NCBI GenBank assembly: GCA_934426255.1
Contig: CAKRYD010000003.1
Coordinates: 62,001-126,000, forward strand
Length of the DNA stretch: 64,000 nucleotides
Reading direction: 5' to 3'
From: an uncultured Bacteroidaceae bacterium
Lineage (GTDB): Bacteria; Bacteroidota; Bacteroidia; Bacteroidales; Bacteroidaceae
Below, in pieces: positions 27,101-35,583 of the stretch (position 1 is its first letter; each line of letters opens with the position of its first letter). Below the pieces are notes generated by a model. It saw only the letters and a program-made list of their open reading frames with translations, ran no database searches and was not told the origin of the DNA. Position numbers and translations under genes: made by a program.

Positions 27101-28339
27101 TGCCATATAATGGGCGATTGTTTCTATGATTCCCTCGTTCATTCCGAAGGCTGCCTTTATCAAGTCTTCGCCATATCCTGTCGAGCAGCTTCCGCGTACT
27201 ATCAATTCTGCATGGACTTCGGTTGCTTTTTTCTGCAAAGCTTCCAGCCCTGCGCGTACTGCCTGTATCGGATTTCCATTGTTGGGAGCATAATAGGAGA
27301 ATAATGAACGGCCGCGGTCATCAAGTACAACAATCTTGGTTGTCGTCGAACCTGAATCAATACCTAAAGATATTTCATGATGGCCTGCGGTCAAGTCTGC
27401 TGTCGGCATTCGGTCATGCGACTTTTCCTCTTGCCATTTCTTTAGTTCTTCTCCATGGAACAAAGCCGGAAAATGTTTATCACCCGTATCGGATGTAATG
27501 TCTTGCCGTTTTATGCGTTCCATCAAATGTAGCAATTGCTCTTTGCTGCCATTGCCATACAGCCGGCTTGAAATAGCGGCTCCTAAAGCCGGAATCAATT
27601 GACTGTTTTTCGGAAGAACAATACCGGATTCTTCCATGCCAAGATAGTTGGCAAAGGCTTTACGCAATGCCGGAATAAAAGTCAGCGGACCACCGCAGAA
27701 AAGCAATGGTGCCGATATATCTTGTCCATGCGACAGTGTAACAACAGTCTGAACTGCCACGGCATGGAATATGCTTGCTGCTATGTCATTGCGGTTGGCA
27801 TTTTTCGCTATAAGGTTTTGTATGTCTGTCTTGCAGAACACGCCACACCGTGAAGCTATGGGATAAATGCGTTCTGACTGTAAGGCCATTCTGTTCATCT
27901 CTTCAATAGAGACATTCAGCAAAATCGCCATTTGGTCTATAAAAGCCCCCGTACCTCCGGCACAATTGCCATTCATCCTAAGGTCAGGGCTTTTCCCTTC
28001 GTGGAAAAATATCACCTTGGCATCTTCACCTCCTATGTCTATCATGGTAGTAATGTCGGGATGATACAACCGCATGTAACGCGCAGCACTTATCACCTCT
28101 TGTATGAAACCCAGTTGGTAACGTTCCGCTATGCCCATTCCGATGCTGCCGGTCATGGTGGTGCTCACTTGCACATCGCCTGCCTTTTGATAGAAACCCG
28201 TCAGGAAGTCTATTATCTTTTCACGAATGCGTGCCCCATGCCGTTCATAATTAGAATAGACAACCTTACCCGACTCATCGGTTACGGCTCCTTTGATTGT
28301 GGTGCTACCTATATCCAGACCTATATGGAAAGTGTTCAT
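24068..28339 (-). CDS. Large acyl-CoA dehydratase activase-like protein (double BcrA/BadF ATPase plus DUF2229 region)
   Basis: A 1423-residue cytoplasmic protein holding two ATPase domains of the 2-hydroxyglutaryl-CoA dehydratase activator type. Domain 1 (about 1-260) has GLDIGSTTIKG and DIGGEDAKVIFF; domain 2 (about 320-580) has GIDSGSTTTKIVVLDD and GGQDMKAIFVEDG. Domain 2 has Cys in SSGCGTFIE and in GTRCTVF, the positions used by activators for the bridging [4Fe-4S] cluster; in domain 1 the first motif reads GGTG without that Cys. A Cys-rich segment follows (CKGCENVCSVCRYVF), then DUF2229-type regions to the end. Full-length relatives of 1400-1500 residues are common in anaerobic Bacteroidetes, but their substrate is not established. 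No dehydratase subunits adjoin it. Its 3' end overlaps the EEP gene. Confidence 0.85.
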   Translation of the reverse strand: MNTFHIGLDIGSTTIKGAVTDESGKVVYSNYERHGARIREKIIDFLTGFYQKAGDVQVSTTMTGSIGMGIAERYQLGFIQEVISAARYMRLYHPDITTMIDIGGEDAKVIFFHEGKSPDLRMNGNCAGGTGAFIDQMAILLNVSIEEMNRMALQSERIYPIASRCGVFCKTDIQNLIAKNANRNDIAASIFHAVAVQTVVTLSHGQDISAPLLFCGGPLTFIPALRKAFANYLGMEESGIVLPKNSQLIPALGAAISSRLYGNGSKEQLLHLMERIKRQDITSDTGDKHFPALFHGEELKKWQEEKSHDRMPTADLTAGHHEISLGIDSGSTTTKIVVLDDRGRSLFSYYAPNNGNPIQAVRAGLEALQKKATEVHAELIVRGSCSTGYGEDLIKAAFGMNEGIIETIAHYMAAKRLQPDVSFILDIGGQDMKAIFVEDGVINHIEINEACSSGCGTFIETFAKSLGYTVEDFSEIACRGKMPCDLGTRCTVFMNSKVKQVLREGASIEDIASGLSYSVINNCLYKVLKLKQAKELGKHIVVQGGTMHNDSVVRALELLIGRKVSRSDRPELMGAYGCALYAWKHAVQGVALQSLMDKASYTTHVLQCKGCENVCSVCRYVFQNGNVYYSGNKCERVFTNKGSSKSMGANLYAEKLRLLFDRVQPDVPDDALKIGIPRVLGFYEDYPFWHALFTACGLRVILSDVSTNRMYEKGVRCAMADNICFPAKLVHGHILNLQEKGVDRIFLPYVVYERRHDGQNSFNCPIVTGYSDVVRSSMKLAVPLDAPTITFKDSKALKKEIRDYLRTLGIDRHAADKALHAALAAQQKYEGDIVKANQQALEKGKEAGHLIIVLAGRPYHADPLIQHKLADIVAALGVDCLTTDVARNADVRLDDTHFISQWAYPQQILKAAKWTTQQDMSIQFVELTSFGCGPDAFMLDEIHSLLARNGKTLTQLKIDDIDNVGSLKLRVRSLVDSLKLNLHATSGRRQHKPFITTPVYTEEERKKRNKIIVPYFTDFITPLVPSFLKLAGYDADVLPISDPGSDKYGLRYANNEICYPATLIVGDIIKAFESGAYDAEKTTVLITQTGGQCRASNYISLIKKALVDAGYEDVSVVSLTMDSNMQNNQPGFRMNMRKLLPIALATILYTDAVSRMYYAALPREKEEGLADKLRDKYLDIARNPIERNQPKELMNYLQVAALDFNRITLDKDCPRVGIVGEIFLKFNSYAQRGITQWFSSRDIEVEAPVLSTFFLQSFVNREVNSRTGVEASRLAPIVLHGLYKLINHRIKKVNKACSSFRYYRPIDDIYTLADNARGIVSLSAQFGEGWLLPGEVATMVAHGITHVVSLQPFGCIANHIVSKGIETRLRKLFPQLGILQLDFDSGVSEVNIANRLLLFANDLLEKVHAGYKPGSVHSTTMGQ

Positions 28340-28371
28340 TTACTCGATGGAAGTCTTTGTATAATCTAAAG

Positions 28372-29103
28372 TCAGCAAAGAGTCGGCATGCCGTCTCGCT
28401 TCATTGACATATAATATTTGCGTTGATCATCTGAAAGGCGTTCAAGTGAATAGCGAAGAGCCGTTCGCGGCAGACAGGCCGCTCTTTTGTCAAGAAAAGA
28501 GGTCAGTGTCCGTTCATCGCGTTTGCCTATTTCGCGCAACATCCATCCCATGGCCTTATGCATAAGGCTCTCTTTGTCTGACATAAGAAGCTCTACAAGT
28601 TTCAACGTGTCTGTAAAATCACGGTGTCTGATGAATGTCAATGTCGATACTACAGCTATTCTGCGATTCCACAACAAAGCATCAGCGGCAAGGTCATAAA
28701 GCATTTGCCGCGGCCTTTCCAACAAGTATTGGCCAACAATATGTGGCGCGCTCAAGTCTACAAGGTCCCAATTGTTGACAAAACGGCTACCCTTTAAATA
28801 GAATTGATAGATGCTATCGCGCTCCTCGGGTCGCTTTTTGAACCTTTCGATAAGGAGGAGCAAGGCACAAAGTCGCGCTTCGTGCCATGGGCTGACCATA
28901 AGCTGCCCTATGGTTTCCATGTCGGCTTTGGCCGAAAAAGCTTTGGTTACGCTGCGTACCACAGGCACCGGTATACCCAGGAACTCATCGCCTTCACCAT
29001 ATTCACCGGGAGCAGTCTTGAAAAATCTCATCAAGACCGCCCGTTTTTCTGCAGATGCAACGCTCTGCAATTCAGCCAATATCGTGTCTGAAAGCAATGT
29101 CAT
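28372..29103 (-). CDS. AlkD-like DNA alkylation repair protein
   Basis: A 243-residue all-helical protein made of HEAT-like repeats, matching the AlkD family of DNA glycosylases that excise bulky or cationic alkylated bases without flipping them. Recognisable segments are GIPVPVVRSVTKAF, SPWHEARLCALLLLIERF, VNNWDLVDLSAPHIVG and WNRRIAVVSTLTFIRH. It starts one base after the esterase stop and ends 32 bases before the activase-like gene, so esterase, AlkD-like and activase-like genes probably share a transcript. Some relatives are structural rather than catalytic. Confidence 0.88.
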   Translation of the reverse strand: MTLLSDTILAELQSVASAEKRAVLMRFFKTAPGEYGEGDEFLGIPVPVVRSVTKAFSAKADMETIGQLMVSPWHEARLCALLLLIERFKKRPEERDSIYQFYLKGSRFVNNWDLVDLSAPHIVGQYLLERPRQMLYDLAADALLWNRRIAVVSTLTFIRHRDFTDTLKLVELLMSDKESLMHKAMGWMLREIGKRDERTLTSFLDKRAACLPRTALRYSLERLSDDQRKYYMSMKRDGMPTLC

Positions 29104-29104
29104 G

Positions 29105-29917
29105 TCATTGTCCGTTACGCTTCAGCCAGCGCAAGAACTCGGCATGCCAAATATCTGCATCCTTGAATTTTGAATTAAACCCAAAGCCATGATAGCCGCC
29201 GGGATAGATATGAACCGAGCACGGTACTTGGTTGTCTACAAGAGCTTGTGCATATACCAAAGTGTTTTTCACGGGAACAATATTATCGGCTGCCGGGGTA
29301 GCGATGAATGCCCTCGGTGTGTCCTTTGTCACTTGTTTCTCGTTACTGTATTTCTCTTCAAGCTCTTTTGACGGGTTTTCGCCAATCAAACTGTTGTGAG
29401 TCACCTGATGAGTAAAGCTCTTATCCATAGTAATCACAGGATAAAGCAACACTTGGAAGTCGGGGCGTGTCTCCTTGCTGCTGTAGTGCGTGGCAAGGGT
29501 CGATGCCAAATGGCCGCCTGCCGAGCTTCCCATGACACCTACATTGTTAGGATCGATGCCCCATTCCTTTGCGTGATTGCGAATGATGCGCATGGCTTGC
29601 TCCGCATCCGACAAAGGCACGGTATTACGTCCTTTAGGCATTCTGTATTTTAATACTACCAGTGATATTCCGTTCTTGTTCAGCCAGGGAGCAAAGTCAT
29701 GCCCTTCGTTTCCCATGGCCAGATTCACATAAGCACCGCCCGGGCAAATCAGGATGGCCTGCCCCGAAGGGTCGTCGGCCAAATGTACGAATATGCGTGC
29801 ATCGGCTTCATCATCTTTTGTCTGGTTTTCCCAAACAGGCAATTCGAATGTCCTTTGAGCCAAAGCCGAAAGGGTTGGCATCAAAAACGACATGAGGAGA
29901 AATAGTAACTTGTACAT
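29105..29917 (-). CDS. Secreted alpha/beta-hydrolase (acetylxylan esterase-like)
   Basis: A 270-residue hydrolase with a signal peptide (LLFLLMSFLMPTLSALAQ). The oxyanion-hole region CPGGAY, the nucleophile motif GSSAGG (Ser near residue 130) and the terminal catalytic His in GGYHGFGF make up the triad region; the Asp probably lies in ATPAADNIVP. Relatives in polysaccharide loci remove acetyl groups from xylan or other glycans. It is first in the minus-strand run and has its own -7 box (TACTTTTG, minus, 29961-29968). The substrate is inferred from family only. Confidence 0.85.
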   Translation of the reverse strand: MYKLLFLLMSFLMPTLSALAQRTFELPVWENQTKDDEADARIFVHLADDPSGQAILICPGGAYVNLAMGNEGHDFAPWLNKNGISLVVLKYRMPKGRNTVPLSDAEQAMRIIRNHAKEWGIDPNNVGVMGSSAGGHLASTLATHYSSKETRPDFQVLLYPVITMDKSFTHQVTHNSLIGENPSKELEEKYSNEKQVTKDTPRAFIATPAADNIVPVKNTLVYAQALVDNQVPCSVHIYPGGYHGFGFNSKFKDADIWHAEFLRWLKRNGQ

Positions 29918-30221
29918 CTTATTATCTATGTATTTATTAATTGCGATATTGTCTGATACGCAAAAGTACTAAAAAAACCTATTCTGTTAGTTTTGAAGCG
30001 CATGTATTTTCAGGTCACGGCTGCATTTTTAATGCTTTTCTTTTTTGTTTTTCAAGGCACGGGACCCTATTTGCAAGCCATAAGAAATGGCTGATAGCGG
30101 TTTTTCTGCCAGCAAAACAAAGAGGCTACGCCTGTAGAATATAAAAATGTGGCGTGGCTTTAGAGCAAATTCGACTTTATTTCGTACTTTTGAACCTTAA
30201 ACGACAAGAGACTGATATCAT
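29918..30221. promoter_or_regulatory. Divergent promoter region, esterase and rpoN
   Basis: The minus strand has TACTTTTG (CAAAAGTA at 29961-29968) for the esterase; the plus strand has TACTTTTG at 30185-30192 for rpoN, 29 bases before its ATG, with CTTTAG about 21 bases upstream as a weak -33. Between them I see only a short hairpin (AGCCAT ... ATGGCT near 30076-30093) and no open frame of interest. Confidence 0.6.
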
Positions 30222-31718
30222 ATGGCACAAGAACTTTCACAACATCAGATGCAGGTTCAGAAGCAAACGCAAACGCTTGCTCCTCAACAATTGCTTGCTG
30301 TAAGATTGCTCGAATTGCCTGTGAGTGACCTTGAGGGACGCGTGCGCAACGAGTTGCTTGAGAATTCTGCACTTGAAGAGAAGCCTTCAGATGGCGAAAG
30401 TCAACACGACGAACATGTAGATAACGATGACAATACGGCCGACGACTTTGAGCAGGAAGGCCTGTATGATTCGTCCGAACAATATCAGGCCGACCAGCGG
30501 GCCGACTATGCTTCTGACGACGATACACCCGAATACCTACTGGAGCAGCAGCACGATGCCAACGAGCAACGGACGTTTCAGCAAGGAAGCTCAGACTCAT
30601 TCTACGATGTGCTGAAAGCACAAATGGGCGAATATGACCTGACTGAACGCCAACAACAAATCATAGAATACCTTATCGGATCGCTTGATAACGACGGACT
30701 TCTGCGCAAGGACTTGAACGTCATTGGCGATGAGCTGGCCATTTATCACAACATCGATGCCACACAAGAAGAGCTTCAGACCTGCCTACATATTCTCCAG
30801 GAGTTTGAGCCCTGTGGCATTGCAGCCCGTTCCCTGCAGGAGTGTCTCTTGCTGCAACTGAAGAGTGCAGACTACCGCTCCAAGTGGAAAGACACAGAAA
30901 TCCAGATAATGGAAAAAGCGTTTGACGATTTCACGCATAAACGCATAGCACGCCTTTCTGAACGATTCGGACTAAGCGAAGAAGAGCTGAAGCACATTTA
31001 TGGAGAATTTGCGCGTCTGAACCCCAGGCCGGGCAGCGGCCTCAGCGATTCAACCGGTGGTAGCACACAACAAGTGGTGCCCGACTTTATCGTTACACGA
31101 GACGACGACGGAAACATCAGCATAAAGCTCAACAACGGAGAAGTGCCACAATTGCGTGTGAGCCGTTCTTTCCGTGAGCTAATCGATGAATACACCAAGA
31201 ACAAGAAAAACCTTAGTCGCGAACAAAAAGATGCCTACATCTATTCCAAGCAAAAGGTGGATGCCGCCCAGAACTTCATCAATGCCATCAAGCAACGGCA
31301 GGACACCCTCCTGCGCACGATGCAGGCCATAGTGTCCATGCAGGAGCCTTTCTTTGAAGATGGCGACGAATCCATGCTGCGCCCCATGATATTAAAGGAC
31401 ATAGCTCAGCGAACAGGACTGGACATCTCTACCATATCGCGCGTAAGCAACAGCAAATATGTACAGACAGATTTCGGGATATATCCGCTCAAGTTCTTCT
31501 TCAACGACACCTTCGTGACACAAAGTGGCGAAGAACTTTCCAAGATGAAGATAAAGACCACACTAAAGAATCTGATTGACGCTGAGAACAAGGCAGAGCC
31601 GTTGAGCGACGATGCTTTGGCACGCATGCTAAAAGAAAAAGGCTTTGCTGTGGCACGCCGCACCATCGCCAAATACAGAGAACAAATGGGAATCCCCGTA
31701 GCACGACTGAGAAGGTGA
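30222..31718 (+). CDS. rpoN: RNA polymerase sigma-54 factor
   Basis: A 498-residue RpoN. Region I is Gln-rich (MAQELSQHQMQVQKQTQTLAPQQ), followed by an acidic region II, the core-binding domain (about 120-290), and the DNA-binding domain with the RpoN box ARRTIAKYREQMG near the C-terminus, which contacts the -24 element. It directs transcription from -24/-12 promoters and needs an enhancer-binding ATPase; none is encoded in this window. It is the first gene of a long co-directional run (membrane protein, GH16, purE, ispG, GH36). Confidence 0.97.
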   Translation: MAQELSQHQMQVQKQTQTLAPQQLLAVRLLELPVSDLEGRVRNELLENSALEEKPSDGESQHDEHVDNDDNTADDFEQEGLYDSSEQYQADQRADYASDDDTPEYLLEQQHDANEQRTFQQGSSDSFYDVLKAQMGEYDLTERQQQIIEYLIGSLDNDGLLRKDLNVIGDELAIYHNIDATQEELQTCLHILQEFEPCGIAARSLQECLLLQLKSADYRSKWKDTEIQIMEKAFDDFTHKRIARLSERFGLSEEELKHIYGEFARLNPRPGSGLSDSTGGSTQQVVPDFIVTRDDDGNISIKLNNGEVPQLRVSRSFRELIDEYTKNKKNLSREQKDAYIYSKQKVDAAQNFINAIKQRQDTLLRTMQAIVSMQEPFFEDGDESMLRPMILKDIAQRTGLDISTISRVSNSKYVQTDFGIYPLKFFFNDTFVTQSGEELSKMKIKTTLKNLIDAENKAEPLSDDALARMLKEKGFAVARRTIAKYREQMGIPVARLRR

Positions 31719-32332
31719 AAGACAAGTACATTATATATACGGCAAAATTGTTCTCCATGCTGTTCGCACCATTCTATCTTCCGGTGCTGGCATTCCTGAT
31801 ATTGTTTATATTCAGCTACATGAAGTTGCTGCCGCTCAACTACAAACTGTTTATACTGGCCATCGTATATGTATTCACCGTAGTTTTGCCTCTCCTGTCC
31901 ATTTATGCCTTCCGCAAGTTAAACGGCCTGCACCGGCGGCAGATGACAAAACGCGAAATGCGGACCATACCTTACTTTATATTCATAGCATGCTACGGAT
32001 GCTGCCTATATCTCTTGACACGGATGCACATGCCGCACATGATGATCAGCATTCTGGCAGGCGCATTTATCCTACAGATAATATGCGCATTCATCAACAA
32101 CTGGATTCGCATCAGCACCCATTCGGCTGCAGCAGGAGCCATGGTCGGGGCTCTGTTGGCCTTTTCCATCATCTTTCTTTTCGACCCTACGTGGTGGCTC
32201 TGCCTCACCCTGCTGATTGCGGGATGTGTGGGCACAAGCCGCCTCATCCTACGTCAGCATGCCTTGCACGAAGTAAACTTGGGTTTGCTCATTGGACTGG
32301 TAAGCGGCTTTTTAAGTATTCTACTCATATAA
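31715..32332 (+). CDS. Membrane protein resembling PAP2 phosphatases, GTG start
   Basis: A 205-residue protein with five or six hydrophobic segments. The C-terminal half has HSAAAGAMVGALLAF and LHEVNLGLLIGLVSGF, which look like degraded PAP2 motifs (the usual SGH and HxxxD elements are partly kept), so catalysis is uncertain. Translation starts at GTG 31715, overlapping the rpoN stop by 4 bases (GTGA), which implies coupling to rpoN. A PAP2-like membrane protein after rpoN may be recurrent in Bacteroidetes, but I cannot check this here. Confidence 0.75.
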   Translation: MKDKYIIYTAKLFSMLFAPFYLPVLAFLILFIFSYMKLLPLNYKLFILAIVYVFTVVLPLLSIYAFRKLNGLHRRQMTKREMRTIPYFIFIACYGCCLYLLTRMHMPHMMISILAGAFILQIICAFINNWIRISTHSAAAGAMVGALLAFSIIFLFDPTWWLCLTLLIAGCVGTSRLILRQHALHEVNLGLLIGLVSGFLSILLI

Positions 32333-32347
32333 CTATACATAGAAAAG

Positions 32348-33136
32348 ATGCGTTTTACAGGAATTTTATTGTGCTGTCTGGCTGTTTTGGCCATGAAAGC
32401 CCGCACAAAAACCATACATACCCCACACGGAGATTGGGAACTGGTATGGCAGGAGAATTTCAGCGGAAAGAAACTGTCGCCCTACTGGTCACGCATACCT
32501 CGCGGCCGGGCTGACTGGGAGAAATACATGACAAGCAATGATCGCTGCTACGAACAAAAGCATGGCAAACTGATTTTATGGGGACGTGTAAACGATTTCC
32601 TCCCCAGCGATACGGCACGCTATCTGACAGGCGGGGTCTACACGAGCAAAAAGAAGCTGTTTCATCGCGGACGTATTGAAATACGCATCAAGATGGACAA
32701 TGCCACAGGTGCCTGGCCCGCAGCATGGCTGCTGCCGCAGTACGATGCCTGGCCCCACGGAGGTGAGATAGACATCATGGAGCGTCTCAACGGTGATGAC
32801 TTTGCCTATCAAACCGTGCATTCGCCTTATACCTTATATAATACGGCAGACAAGAACAAGCCGCAATCCGGATTCAAGGGTCCGATAAAGGTGAACGATT
32901 ACAACATCTATGGGGTGGAGCTCTATGCAGACAGCATCTGTTTCTTCATCAATGACCGCTATACGGGCACTTATCACCGGAGGCCCGAGCTTGGAAGCGT
33001 CCAGTTTCCGTTTGACCGCCCGATGTATCTGCTCATCGATATGCAGCTTGGCGGCAAGTGGGTTGGTGGAGTTGACCCTAAAGATTTGCCTTACAGGTAT
33101 GTCATAGACTATGTAAGGTACTATAAAATGAAATAA
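32348..33136 (+). CDS. GH16 beta-glucanase-type glycoside hydrolase
   Basis: A 262-residue secreted enzyme with a jelly-roll fold. The catalytic motif GEIDIME is present: Glu140 as nucleophile, Asp142 as helper and Glu145 as acid/base. The N-terminal hydrophobic stretch (about 4-18) is a signal peptide. GH16 enzymes cut beta-1,3/1,4-glucans, laminarin, agar, carrageenan or xyloglucan; the sequence does not tell which. It sits 15 bases after the membrane-protein gene and 35 before purE, inside a housekeeping run. Confidence 0.88.
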   Translation: MRFTGILLCCLAVLAMKARTKTIHTPHGDWELVWQENFSGKKLSPYWSRIPRGRADWEKYMTSNDRCYEQKHGKLILWGRVNDFLPSDTARYLTGGVYTSKKKLFHRGRIEIRIKMDNATGAWPAAWLLPQYDAWPHGGEIDIMERLNGDDFAYQTVHSPYTLYNTADKNKPQSGFKGPIKVNDYNIYGVELYADSICFFINDRYTGTYHRRPELGSVQFPFDRPMYLLIDMQLGGKWVGGVDPKDLPYRYVIDYVRYYKMK

Positions 33137-33171
33137 ACCGAACGATTTTCCGTTATAATATAAAATGTAAG

Positions 33172-33678
33172 ATGAAACCTATCGTAAGTATCATTATGGG
33201 CAGCACGAGCGACCTTCCGGTCATGGAAAAGGCTGCCGCGTTCCTGGACAGCATGGACGTTCCCTTTGAGATGAATGCACTTTCTGCCCACCGCACGCCA
33301 TCAGAAGTAGAGACTTTTTCACGAGAGGCAGCGGAGAGAGGCATCAAGGTTATATTGGCCGGAGCCGGCATGGCGGCAGCTTTGCCGGGAGTGATTGCGG
33401 CCAACACCACAATACCTGTAATCGGCATACCCATCAAAGGCATGCTTGACGGGCTGGATGCCATGCTTTCCATCATACAGATGCCGCCGGGCATACCCGT
33501 TGCCACCGTTGGTGTGAACGGAGCACAAAACGCAGCTATCCTTGCTGTCGAGATGCTTGCACTGAGCGATGCCGCTCTGGCTGCCAAGCTGTCGGCCTAC
33601 AAAAGGGGTCTGAAAGAAAAGATTGTAAAGGCCAACATGGCTTTGGCCGACGTGAAATACAAGAACAAGACGAATTGA
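33172..33678 (+). CDS. purE: N5-carboxyaminoimidazole ribonucleotide mutase
   Basis: A 168-residue class I PurE that converts N5-CAIR to CAIR in purine synthesis. MGSTSDLPVM (about 10-19), SAHRTP (about 43-48) and AGAGMAAALPGVIA (about 67-80) are the active-site segments. It is cytoplasmic and octameric in known cases. It lies 7 bases before ispG. No purK is nearby. Confidence 0.96.
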   Translation: MKPIVSIIMGSTSDLPVMEKAAAFLDSMDVPFEMNALSAHRTPSEVETFSREAAERGIKVILAGAGMAAALPGVIAANTTIPVIGIPIKGMLDGLDAMLSIIQMPPGIPVATVGVNGAQNAAILAVEMLALSDAALAAKLSAYKRGLKEKIVKANMALADVKYKNKTN

Positions 33679-33685
33679 CACACCG

Positions 33686-35557
33686 ATGTCCGACAGGATA
33701 AACGAGCAGCAATATTTCAACTACAAGCGGCGTCATTCCTCCATAGTAAGGATTGGCAAGGTGCCGATGGGCGGAAGCTATCCCATACGTCTGCAGAGTA
33801 TGACTACTGCGGCAACAACCGACACTGCCGCCTGTGTGGAGCAATGCAGGCGCATCGTGCATGCAGGAGGACAATATGTAAGGCTGACAGCACAAGGCAG
33901 CCGCGAAGCCTATAACCTGAAAAACATCAGGGATGAGCTTCATGCCCAAGGATGCTATGCTCCGCTCATTGCCGACATTCATTTCAATCCCGACGTTGCC
34001 GACATTGCAGCCAGCATTGTCGAGAAGGTGCGCATCAATCCCGGCAACTACGTGGATGCCGCACGCACCTTCAAGCACATGGAGTATACCGATGCCGAAT
34101 ATGCCGACGAGCTCCGCAAGATAGAGGAGCGGCTGGTGCCATTCCTTGACATCTGCAAGAACCACCATACGGCCATTCGCATCGGGGTCAACCACGGTTC
34201 GTTGTCAGACCGCATCATGAGCCGCTACGGTGACACACCGGAAGGCATTGTGGAAAGCTGCATGGAGTTTCTGAGGATATGCAAGAAACATGGCTTTCAG
34301 GATGTTGTCATATCCATAAAGGCCAGCAATACGGCTGTGATGGTTCGCTCCGTGAGGCTGCTTGTCGCTACCATGGACAAGGAAGGCATGCACTTTCCGC
34401 TGCACCTTGGTGTGACCGAGGCCGGCAATGGCGAGGACGGCCGCATCAAAAGTGCCGTAGGCATCGGTGCACTGCTCTCGGACGGCATTGGAGATACCAT
34501 CAGGGTGTCGTTGAGCGAGCCGCCCGAAAACGAGATTCCTGTGGCACGAAAGCTGCGCGACTATGTGATGTTGCGCGATGGAGGCCGTCCCATCGGAGGC
34601 CGCATTTCGCAGGATTTCGACTACCTCAATCCCCAACGGAGGGTGACGACTGCCGTGAGAAACATCGGCGGCAACCACACTCCGATTGTCATTTCCGAAT
34701 ACAAAGACAGGACAGATGCCACGGAGCCCCTGCCCGACTATCTCTATTGCGGCGACAGTCTGCCCAGACATTACAGCCGGCTGCAAAGCCCCTGCATCAT
34801 CGATGCCGCGGCCTGGAAGCAGGAACCCGGCACATTTCCATGCTTTTCCTGCCAGATGCTTTCACAAATATCGGCCTACCAGGCAGAGTTGAAGTTTCTG
34901 TTTCTGCCTTGCAATGCCTTGGACAGCGAAACCATTGAATGCCTTCGCCGGCATCCCGAAGTGGTGGTCATAGCCCAGAGCCTGCACAGGAACCGCGTGG
35001 GGGAATACCGCGCGTTGATTCACAGGATGACCAACAAGGGACTGACCAATCCCGTGGTGGTGTTTTCGTCGTATGAACACAACGACAGGGAAAAAGAAGA
35101 TTTCCAGATTGAAAGTGCTGCCGACATGGGTGCAGTGTTGTTTGACAGGATTTGCGACGGCATTTATCTGAGCAACGAAACCCGGAAAGGCGAAAAGCCC
35201 ATGTCTCAGTCTGTTGTCGAGCAGACGGCATTTTCCATCCTGCAGGCCGCAGGATTGCGCACCACACGTCCCGAATATGTTTCCTGTCCGGGTTGCGGAC
35301 GCACGCTTTACAACTTGGAAGAGACCGTTGCACGCATCAAGGAAGCCACCAAAGGGCTCGACAACCTGAAGATTGCCGTCATGGGCTGCATTGTCAACGG
35401 TCCCGGCGAAATGGCCGATGCCGACTACGGATATGTGGGAGCGGCACGGGGGAAAATCAGTCTTTACCGCGGAAAGGAATGCATCGAAAAGAACATACCC
35501 GAGGCTGAAGCCGTTGGCAGATTGCTGCAACTGCTCAGGGACGACGGGAAACTCTGA
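33686..35557 (+). CDS. ispG: 4-hydroxy-3-methylbut-2-enyl diphosphate synthase, long form
   Basis: A 623-residue IspG (GcpE) of the methylerythritol-phosphate pathway, converting MEcPP to HMBPP with a [4Fe-4S] cluster. An N-terminal TIM barrel (about 15-290) is followed by an inserted central domain (about 300-510), absent from the short bacterial form but usual in Bacteroidetes, Chlamydiae and plants. The C-terminal domain carries SCPGCGRTLYNLEETVARI and MGCIVNGPGEMADADYGYVG, whose Cys residues bind the cluster. It follows purE by 7 bases and precedes the GH36 gene by 26. Confidence 0.96.
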   Translation: MSDRINEQQYFNYKRRHSSIVRIGKVPMGGSYPIRLQSMTTAATTDTAACVEQCRRIVHAGGQYVRLTAQGSREAYNLKNIRDELHAQGCYAPLIADIHFNPDVADIAASIVEKVRINPGNYVDAARTFKHMEYTDAEYADELRKIEERLVPFLDICKNHHTAIRIGVNHGSLSDRIMSRYGDTPEGIVESCMEFLRICKKHGFQDVVISIKASNTAVMVRSVRLLVATMDKEGMHFPLHLGVTEAGNGEDGRIKSAVGIGALLSDGIGDTIRVSLSEPPENEIPVARKLRDYVMLRDGGRPIGGRISQDFDYLNPQRRVTTAVRNIGGNHTPIVISEYKDRTDATEPLPDYLYCGDSLPRHYSRLQSPCIIDAAAWKQEPGTFPCFSCQMLSQISAYQAELKFLFLPCNALDSETIECLRRHPEVVVIAQSLHRNRVGEYRALIHRMTNKGLTNPVVVFSSYEHNDREKEDFQIESAADMGAVLFDRICDGIYLSNETRKGEKPMSQSVVEQTAFSILQAAGLRTTRPEYVSCPGCGRTLYNLEETVARIKEATKGLDNLKIAVMGCIVNGPGEMADADYGYVGAARGKISLYRGKECIEKNIPEAEAVGRLLQLLRDDGKL

Positions 35558-35583
35558 CTATCATTTACACAAACAATTATTAT

